A stretch of 17,000 bases of DNA from Owenia fusiformis (taxonomy: Eukaryota; Annelida; Polychaeta; Sabellida; Oweniidae), in NCBI GenBank assembly GCA_903813345.2, contig CAIIXF020000394.1, positions 1 through 17,000 of the forward strand. The letters are read 5' to 3'. The stretch's first letter is position 1. Each line of letters begins with the position of its first letter. Below, one piece after another: positions 10,497 through 17,000 of the stretch. Made by a program: the position numbers and the translations under genes. The notes below the pieces were generated by a model. That model saw only the letters and a list, made by a program, of their open reading frames with translations, ran no database searches and was not told the origin of the DNA.

Positions 10497-11818
10497 TGAT
10501 ATGATAATTTAATATAGAAGCTCATTTACTGAAAATTAATCACTAAATAATGGCTAAATTGGGGTAATCTCTGACCGAAAATGACTAGATTTCACCATTT
10601 TTTTTGTTTCATGGTTCAGTGATTTTGGCAATAAACATTATGGAAGTACGAATAAACGTTTTGACATGCTAAATATTGTGAACTTTTGTTAAGCCATAGC
10701 GAGTAGCAGTATTTCTATTGCAAAAATGGTCAGTTATGTATAAAACTGCATGGCCCTAAAATAAATGACCCCGGGGTTAACAAAGCAGCTATAAAAGCTC
10801 TTCTATTGGTGCGATTGGGCTTAAATTGCACAAAAAGTCTTGAAACACTCTAATGTTTAAGAAAAACAAGATTTCTGGCACAAAATCATTCAACCGTGTC
10901 ACTATTAGAATATAGTCCGGAGTAGGGATACTAGCGGTTACCGTTGGTTATTTGGTTTTCTGTATAAAAAAGCTTTTTCTCCTTTTCTGTCCCGTCGCAG
11001 CGCCATCTAGTGTTTGATAAATGAATCAAGGTTTATTCTCGATAGGGTAAGTACTAATCTATCAGGAAACATTTACAAGTTTGGTTAGAAACAGAATTTT
11101 TATAGATGGCGGAGTGATTTTTGAGACTATGTAGAGCAGAATAATTTTCTGAAACAGGTAGCTTTACGGTGGTAGCTCTCTCCAGATTCAGTTATCTCAA
11201 AAACGGTGTGGTCACCGTATGCTTATTTTGTAACGGCAAGCTAGACAAGACTCCAATGAACACTGGGCACTGTTTCGCTGAGCTAGATCTGTGCCCATGA
11301 ATATATTATGAAATGAAACGTTATAATGGTCGTCAATGGGATTTTTTACTGCAATCTTGACCCTATTAGCAACAGGGTGGTGACAGTACTAGGGTGGGAA
11401 ATAGCGTTATTTTTGTAAAAATTACACTTTCTTACCAATGTGTACCTTGCATCTCTAAGAAAAATCAAATCATCCGAAGAATTAGCAATTTAGATTTTCG
11501 CTGATTCAGCATTTTTCATTTTTTACCTAAAAATCACAGGTTTTGACCATTTTTGGCCTGTATTTTGTTACAGGATAGCACAAGAGGGCTGTTAGTGCTG
11601 GTTTTAAGAGGTTGTTGACAGGCTTTCATCAAATTATTACCGAACTTAAGGATTCAGCCATTATCATAGCATGTAATACAGCTTTTTCCTTTGTGTCTGA
11701 ATTTTTTTTGAAAATATATGACAAAATTGACACATTTAACCCCATAGACTGACCAAATATGGCTGAAAACAGTTACTAACATGCATGTAATTAAAACAAG
11801 AACATTGCTTTGCAAAAC
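10497..11818. repeat. Satellite unit 10, type A (1322 bp)
   Basis: Full-length monomer with the Y module. No difference from the reference unit was noticed. Confidence 0.97.
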
Positions 11819-13140
11819 TGATATGATAATTTAATATAGAAGCTCATTTACTGAAAATTAATCACTAAATAATGGCTAAATTGGGGTAATCTCTGACCGA
11901 AAATGACTAGATTTCACCATTTTTTTTGTTTCATGGTTCAGTGATTTTGGCAATAAACATTATGGAAGTACGAATAAACGTTTTGACATGCTAAATATTG
12001 TGAACTTTTGTTAAGCCATAGCGAGTAGCAGTATTTCTATTGCAAAAATGGTCAGTTATGTATAAAACTGCATGGCCCTAAAATAAATGACCCCGGGGTT
12101 AACAAAGCAGCTATAAAAGCTCTTCTATTGGTGCGATTGGGCTTAAATTGCACAAAAAGTCTTGAAACACTCTAATGTTTAAGAAAAACAAGATTTCTGG
12201 CACAAAATCATTCAACCGTGTCACTATTAGAATATAGTCCGGAGTAGGGATACTAGCGGTTACCGTTGGTTATTTGGTTTTCTGTATAGAAAAGCTTTTT
12301 CTCCTTTTCTGTCCCGTCGCAGCGCCATCTAGTGTTTGATAAATGAATCAAGGTTTATTCTCGATAGGGTAAGTACTAATCTATCAGGAAACATTTACAA
12401 GTTTGGTTAGAAACAGAATTTTTATAGATGGCGGAGTGATTTTTGAGACTATGTAGAGCAGAATAATTTTCTGAAACAGGTAGCTTTACGGTGGTAGCTC
12501 TCTCCAGATTCAGTTATCTCAAAAACGGTGTGGTCACCGTATGCTTATTTTGTAACGGCAAGCTAGACAAGACTCCAATGAACACTGGGCACTGTTTCGC
12601 TGAGCTAGATCTGTGCCCATGAATATATTATGAAATGAAACGTTATAATGGTCGTCAATGGGATTTTTTACTGCAATCTTGACCCTATTAGCAACAGGGT
12701 GGTGACAGTACTAGGGTGGGAAATAGCGTTATTTTTGTAAAAATTACACTTTCTTACCAATGTGTACCTTGCATCTCTAAGAAAAATCAAATCATCCGAA
12801 GAATTAGCAATTTAGATTTTCGCTGATTCAGCATTTTTCATTTTTTACCTAAAAATCACAGGTTTTGACCATTTTTGGCCTGTATTTTGTTACAGGATAG
12901 CACAAGAGGGCTGTTAGTGCTGGTTTTAAGAGGTTGTTGACAGGCTTTCATCAAATTATTACCGAACTTAAGGATTCAGCCATTATCATAGCATGTAATA
13001 CAGCTTTTTCCTTTGTGTCTGAATTTTTTTTGAAAATATATGACAAAATTGACACATTTAACCCCATAGACTGACCAAATATGGCTGAAAACAGTTACTA
13101 ACATGCATGTAATTAAAACAAGAACATTGCTTTGCAAAAC
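11819..13140. repeat. Satellite unit 11, type A (1322 bp)
   Basis: Full-length monomer with the Y module. A private a to g at 12289 lies beside the AAAAAGCTTTTT palindrome and alters the second TATA-like run. Confidence 0.97.
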
Positions 13141-14001
13141 TGATATGACAATTTAATATAGAAGCTCATTTACTGAAAATTAATCACTAAATAATGGCTA
13201 AATTGGGGTAATCTCTGACCGAAAATGACTAGATTTCACCATTTTTTTTGTTTCATGGTTCAGTGATTTTGGCAATAAACATTATGGAAGTACGAATAAA
13301 CGTTTTGACATGCTAAATATTGTGAACTTTTGTTAAGCCATAGCGAGTAGCAGTATTTCTATTGCAAAAATGGTCAGTTATGTATAAAACTGCATGGCCC
13401 TAAAATAAATGACCCCGGGGTTAACAAAGCAGCTATAAAAGCTCTTCTATTGGTGCGATTGGGCTTAAATTGCACAAAAAGTCTTGAAACACTCTAATGT
13501 TTAAGAAAAACAAGATTTCTGGCACAAAATCATTCAACCGTGTCACTATTAGCAACAGGGTGGTGACAGTACTAGGGTGGGAAATAGCGTTATTTTTGTA
13601 AAAATTACACTTTCTTACCAATGTGTACCTTGCATCTCTAAGAAAAATCAAATCATCCGAAGAATAAGCAATTTAGATTTTCGCTGATTCAGCATTTTTC
13701 ATTTTTTACCTAAAAATCACAGGTTTTGACCATTTTTGGCCTGTATTTTGTTACAGGATAGCACAAGAGGGCTGTTAGTGCTGGTTTTAAGAGGTTGTTG
13801 ACAGGCTTTCATCAAATTATTACCGAACTTAAGGATTCAGCCATTATCATAGCATGTAATACAGCTTTTTCCTTTGTGTCTGAATTTTTTTTGAAAATAT
13901 ATGACAAAATTGACACATTTAACCCCATAGACTGACCAAATATGGCTGAAAACAGTTACTAACATGCATGTAATTAAAACAAGAACATTGCTTTGCAAAA
14001 C
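13141..14001. repeat. Satellite unit 12, type B (861 bp, lacks Y module)
   Basis: Y-less monomer with its junction CTATTAG at 13546-13552. Two private changes (t to c at 13149, t to a at 13666) make it the most diverged unit seen. Confidence 0.98.
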
Positions 14002-15323
14002 TGATATGATAATTTAATATAGAAGCTCATTTACTGAAAATTAATCACTAAATAATGGCTAAATTGGGGTAATCTCTGACCGAAAATGACTAGATTTCAC
14101 CATTTTTTTTGTTTCATGGTTCAGTGATTTTGGCAATAAACATTATGGAAGTACGAATAAACGTTTTGACATGCTAAATATTGTGAACTTTTGTTAAGCC
14201 ATAGCGAGTAGCAGTATTTCTATTGCAAAAATGGTCAGTTATGTATAAAACTGCATGGCCCTAAAATAAATGACCCCGGGGTTAACAAAGCAGCTATAAA
14301 AGCTCTTCTATTGGTGCGATTGGGCTTAAATTGCACAAAAAGTCTTGAAACACTCTAATGTTTAAGAAAAACAAGATTTCTGGCACAAAATCATTCAACC
14401 GTGTCACTATTAGAATATAGTCCGGAGTAGGGATACTAGCGGTTACCGTTGGTTATTTGGTTTTCTGTATAAAAAAGCTTTTTCTCCTTTTCTGTCCCGT
14501 CGCAGCGCCATCTAGTGTTTGATAAATGAATCAAGGTTTATTCTCGATAGGGTAAGTACTAATCTATCAGGAAACATTTACAAGTTTGGTTAGAAACAGA
14601 ATTTTTATAGATGGCGGAGTGATTTTTGAGACTATGTAGAGCAGAATAATTTTCTGAAACAGGTAGCTTTACGGTGGTAGCTCTCTCCAGATTCAGTTAT
14701 CTCAAAAACGGTGTGGTCACCGTATGCTTATTTTGTAACGGCAAGCTAGACAAGACTCCAATGAACACTGGGCACTGTTTCGCTGAGCTAGATCTGTGCC
14801 CATGAATATATTATGAAATGAAACGTTATAATGGTCGTCAATGGGATTTTTTACTGCAATCTTGACCCTATTAGCAACAGGGTGGTGACAGTACTAGGGT
14901 GGGAAATAGCGTTATTTTTGTAAAAATTACACTTTCTTACCAATGTGTACCTTGCATCTCTAAGAAAAATCAAATCATCCGAAGAATTAGCAATTTAGAT
15001 TTTCGCTGATTCAGCATTTTTCATTTTTTACCTAAAAATCACAGGTTTTGACCATTTTTGGCCTGTATTTTGTTACAGGATAGCACAAGAGGGCTGTTAG
15101 TGCTGGTTTTAAGAGGTTGTTGACAGGCTTTCATCAAATTATTACCGAACTTAAGGATTCAGCCATTATCATAGCATGTAATACAGCTTTTTCCTTTGTG
15201 TCTGAATTTTTTTTGAAAATATATGACAAAATTGACACATTTAACCCCATAGACTGACCAAATATGGCTGAAAACAGTTACTAACATGCATGTAATTAAA
15301 ACAAGAACATTGCTTTGCAAAAC
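14002..15323. repeat. Satellite unit 13, type A (1322 bp)
   Basis: Full-length monomer with the Y module. No difference from the reference was noticed. Together with unit 14 it gives the order A-a, also seen at units 1-2. Confidence 0.97.
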
Positions 15324-16171
15324 TGATATGATAATTTAATATAGAAGCTCATTTACTGAAAATTAATCACTAAATAATGGCTAAATTGGGGTAATCTCTG
15401 ACCGAAAATGACTAGATTTCACCATTTTTTTTGTTTCATGGTTCAGTGATTTTGGCAATAAACATTATGGAAGTACGAATAAACGTTTTGACATGCTAAA
15501 TATTGTGAACTTTTGTTAAGCCATAGCGAGTAGCAGTATTTCTATTGCAAAAATGGTCAGTTACTAAAATAAATGACCCCGGGGTTAACAAAGCAGCTAT
15601 AAAAGCTCTTCTATTGGTGCGATTGGGCTTAAATTGCACAAAAAGTCTTGAAACACTCTAATGTTTAAGAAAAACAAGATTTCTGGCACAAAATCATTCA
15701 ACCGTGTCACTATTAGAATATAGTCCGGAGTAGGGATACTAGCGGTTACCGTTGGTTATTTGGTTTTCTGTATAAAAAAGCTTTTTCTCCTTTTCTGTCC
15801 CGTCGCAGCGCCATCTAGTGTTTGATAAATGAATCAAGGTTTATTCTCGATAGGGTAAGTACTAATCTATCAGGAAACATTTACAAGTTTGGTTAGAAAC
15901 AGAATTTTTATAGATGGCGGAGTGATTTTTGAGACTATGTAGAGCAGAATAATTTTCTGAAACAGGTAGCTTTACGGTGGTAGCTCTCTCCAGATTCAGT
16001 TATCTCAAAAACGGTGTGGTCACCGTATGCTTATTTTGTAACGGCAAGCTAGACAAGACTCCAATGAACACTGGGCACTGTTTCGCTGAGCTAGATCTGT
16101 GCCCATGAATATATTATGAAATGAAACGTTATAATGGTCGTCAATGGGATTTTTTACTGCAATCTTGACCC
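15324..16171. repeat. Satellite unit 14, type a, truncated terminal unit (848 bp)
   Basis: The last unit carries the same 19-bp deletion as unit 2 (junction between 15563 and 15564), then matches through monomer position 867 and stops. After the shared CTTGACCC the sequence changes to unique DNA at 16172. The stop is at the right edge of the Y module, the same place where B units have their junction. Confidence 0.97.
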
Positions 16172-16179
16172 GAAGTCAA
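16165..16179. other. Array/unique DNA junction with short inverted repeat
   Basis: The last base shared with the satellite is 16171. TTGAC (16165-16169, satellite) and GTCAA (16175-16179, unique side) form a five-base inverted repeat across the junction. Five bases may be chance. Confidence 0.5.
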
Positions 16180-16198
16180 ACGAATGCAAAGGGTAGTG

Positions 16199-16209
16199 CA
16201 CTTCCGGGT
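16199..16209 (-). promoter_or_regulatory. ETS/GABPA-type site 1 (ACCCGGAAGTG on the minus strand)
   Basis: Perfect match to the high-affinity ETS/GABPA consensus, 28 bp inside the unique DNA. The same 11 bases recur at 16637-16647. Confidence 0.4.
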
Positions 16210-16328
16210 TTCATGGATAACAGTTTTTCTAAAAAGCTGCAAATACATTGATAACATAGACGAAAACACCAATTAAATGGCTCTATAGATACCCGACAAT
16301 AAGATGTGTTCTTTGATCATGTAATCAA

Positions 16329-16335
16329 TGAGTCA
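16329..16335. promoter_or_regulatory. AP-1-like site TGAGTCA
   Basis: Consensus seven-base AP-1 (bZIP) site about 112 bp before the start codon. A seven-base match is weak evidence alone. Confidence 0.25.
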
Positions 16336-16424
16336 ATGCTGAAATATCCAAACAAAAGAAAAAGAAATTAGGAATTCCAAAGTTTACCTTGTCAACGAAA
16401 GCTGTGGCAGGTTAGAAAATCTCT

Positions 16425-16434
16425 GACTTCCGGT
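16425..16434 (-). promoter_or_regulatory. ETS-type site 2 (ACCGGAAGTC on the minus strand)
   Basis: Contains ACCGGAAGT, an ETS consensus core, 13 bp before the start codon. In ETS-driven promoters such sites cluster near the transcription start, so the 5' UTR may be short. Confidence 0.35.
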
Positions 16435-16446
16435 GAAAAATCAACA

Positions 16447-16630
16447 ATGGCAGGTAGAAAAATAGGCCGCATTGCCATTGAAAATACAGCGTTATTTCTC
16501 TGTGACATGCAAGAGGGATTTCGCAAAACGATCAAATACTATCCTCAGATTATTGAGGTATCAAGAAGAATGCTTTCTGGAGCTCAGACATTGGATATAC
16601 CAGTGATTGTAACGGAGCAATATCCAAAAG
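16447..16630 (+). CDS. Isochorismatase-domain protein (ISOC1/ISOC2-like), first coding exon, partial gene
   Basis: Encodes the N-terminus of a cysteine-hydrolase-fold (isochorismatase-like) protein. The exon gives 61 residues plus the first base of codon 62. Residues 16-25 (LFLCDMQEGF) form the family's first strand and carry Asp20, the usual acidic residue of the Asp-Lys-Cys triad. Residues 32-35 (YPQI), 55-60 (VTEQYP) and the following Lys-Gly match the animal ISOC2 pattern. The Lys and Cys of the triad must lie in later exons outside the window. The start is the first ATG after an in-frame TAG at 16369-16371, with A at -3 and G at +4. The reading frame continues only to a TAG at 16654, ending SSLPGIT, which is not family-like; the family continues Gly-Leu-Gly, so the exon most likely ends at 16630 in phase 1. 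ISOC proteins lack an established substrate in animals; true isochorismatase activity should not be assumed. The family is confident, the ISOC1/ISOC2 choice less so. Confidence 0.85.
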
Positions 16631-16636
16631 GTTCGT
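16631..16636 (+). other. Probable splice donor (AAAG|GTTCGT)
   Basis: The cut after 16630 leaves G as first base of codon 62, so the conserved Gly after Tyr-Pro-Lys can be completed by exon 2. AAG|GT, G at +5 and T at +6 fit the donor consensus; +3 T and +4 C do not, so the site is of moderate strength. Confidence 0.65.
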
Positions 16637-16647
16637 CACTTCCGGGT
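16637..16647 (-). promoter_or_regulatory. ETS/GABPA-type site 3 (ACCCGGAAGTG on the minus strand)
   Basis: Identical over 11 bases to site 1, in the same orientation, starting seven bases into intron 1. Confidence 0.35.
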
Positions 16648-16926
16648 ATAACATAGGTTGACTTTGCAATGTCCTTGATAAATCTATAGTTATTCATTGA
16701 AAGCCCATAATAAAGCAAAACACCGAAATACTTTATTGAGCTGCTTTTAAAGGCAGAATCAGATCTATAGGGGGTGACAAAATTACAAGCAACTTTTATA
16801 ATTGACCTACCAATCTATTCCTTAGACCTTACAATATCAGATATCAAATACAATATCTCCCAAAAGATTCACATTAATGATTCAAAGTGCAAAAATGGGT
16901 GGAAAATGTTTAAATTCTCCCAAATA

Positions 16927-16949
16927 ATAAGAATGGTAACCATTCTTAT
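16927..16949. repeat. 23-bp perfect inverted repeat in intron 1
   Basis: ATAAGAATGGT (16927-16937) and ACCATTCTTAT (16939-16949) are perfect reverse complements around a single A at 16938. It could be the remains of a foldback element end or a dyad binding site; no target duplication is visible. Confidence 0.75.
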
Positions 16950-17000
16950 AGAAAAATAATACATAATTGTAAAAAAATCTTTAGTTTTCCTTGAATAAAG

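Larger units (their letters stand above)
10497..14001. repeat. Higher-order repeat copy 3 (A-A-B, 3505 bp)
   Basis: Units 10, 11 and 12 repeat the 1322-1322-861 pattern. Private changes are a to g at 12289, t to c at 13149 and t to a at 13666, making this the most diverged block, though still nearly identical to the others. Confidence 0.9.
1..16171. repeat. Long-monomer satellite array (14 units, extends beyond left edge)
   Basis: Head-to-tail tandem repeat in one orientation. Using TGATATGATA as an arbitrary unit start, units begin at 1, 1323, 2626, 3948, 5270, 6131, 7453, 8775, 9636, 10497, 11819, 13141, 14002 and 15324. Lengths are 1322 (A), 1303 (a, minus 19 bp) or 861 (B, minus 461 bp), and the last unit is cut at 848 bp. 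These lengths sum exactly to 16171. Copies are almost identical: by eye I find seven base differences (1451, 3028, 4907, 8465, 12289, 13149, 13666). No long ORF, tRNA, rRNA or transposase is visible in either strand of the monomer. The array is cut by the window start, so its full length is unknown. Confidence 0.99.
16172..16446 (+). promoter_or_regulatory. Unique upstream region: proximal promoter and 5' UTR of the isochorismatase-domain gene
   Basis: This 275-bp stretch is all the non-repetitive DNA between the satellite and the start codon, so it must carry the 5' UTR and whatever unique proximal promoter the gene has. It holds two ETS-type sites (16199-16209, 16425-16434), an AP-1 site (16329-16335) and no good TATA box at a plausible distance. 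The transcription start cannot be placed by eye. ETS sites near the start are typical of TATA-less housekeeping promoters, which fits a metabolic enzyme. Confidence 0.55.
16631..17000 (+). other. Start of intron 1, AT-rich, no exon recognised
   Basis: No stretch in any frame continues the isochorismatase fold, so exon 2 lies beyond the window. The segment holds a third ETS-type site at 16637-16647 and a perfect 23-bp inverted repeat at 16927-16949. I see no satellite sequence, RNA gene or transposon in it. Confidence 0.65.

Noticed and set aside
1-16171. CRISPR array, rDNA, 5S, tRNA or histone cluster
   Set aside because: There are no short repeats with variable spacers. No 5S start, tRNA A/B boxes or histone coding sequence could be found in the monomer on either strand.
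1-16171. The whole array as an assembly artefact
   Set aside because: Mixed unit types, private substitutions and a clean unique junction argue for real sequence. The exact copy number still cannot be verified from the sequence alone.
16646-16651. Alternative splice donor CGG|GTATAA
   Set aside because: It would add Ser-Ser-Leu-Pro after Lys-Gly, which does not fit the family. The donor at 16631 does.
16631-16656. Exon 1 reading through to the TAG at 16654 as a complete small protein
   Set aside because: The sequence matches the isochorismatase family up to Tyr-Pro-Lys-Gly and then stops resembling it, exactly at a GT donor in the right phase.
16774-16959. Plus-strand reading frame of about 61 codons in intron 1
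   Set aside because: It begins with GTG, has no family resemblance, lies in AT-rich intron sequence and overlaps the 23-bp inverted repeat.
16994-16999. AATAAA as a polyadenylation signal at the window end
   Set aside because: It lies in what is most likely intron 1, and AATAAA is frequent by chance in such AT-rich DNA, including inside the satellite.

Overview
The window looks like nuclear DNA from an animal, probably an invertebrate; I cannot name the species. Two things support this. The only recognisable protein-coding sequence is the first coding exon of an ISOC1/ISOC2-type isochorismatase-domain gene, which ends at a plausible GT splice donor. The other ~16.2 kb is a long-monomer satellite with no credible coding capacity. 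Nothing bacterial (operons, ribosome binding sites, dense ORFs) is present.

Region 1 (1-16171) is one head-to-tail satellite array of 14 monomers, still running at the left window edge. There are three monomer forms: A (1322 bp, eight copies), a (1303 bp, A minus 19 bp, units 2 and 14) and B (861 bp, A minus 461 bp, units 5, 8, 9 and 12). The order is A a A A B A A B B A A B A a, the last unit being cut at 848 bp. The block A-A-B forms a 3505-bp higher-order repeat seen three times. By eye I count only seven single-base differences in the whole array, each private to one monomer, so it is very young or very actively homogenised.

The monomer is modular. An 861-bp core (X) is present in every complete unit. 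A 461-bp module (Y) is present in A/a and absent from B, and its edges lie in two copies of CTATTAG. Y holds a strong CTCF-like motif, so the array carries a patterned set of ten such motifs. X carries a consensus TATA-like box and a Maf/bZIP-like palindrome. The array's right end falls on the right edge of Y to within a base or so, so the same breakpoint was used twice.

Region 2 (16172-16446) is about 275 bp of unique sequence that must hold the 5' UTR and at least the proximal promoter of the gene. It contains two ETS/GABPA-type sites and an AP-1 site. Region 3 (16447-16630) is coding exon 1, ending in phase 1. Region 4 (16631-17000) is the AT-rich start of intron 1, with a third ETS-type site just inside the donor and a perfect 23-bp inverted repeat near the end.

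The notable point is the arrangement: a nearly identical, higher-order-structured satellite with periodic insulator-like motifs stops within 275 bp of the start codon of a conserved metabolic gene.
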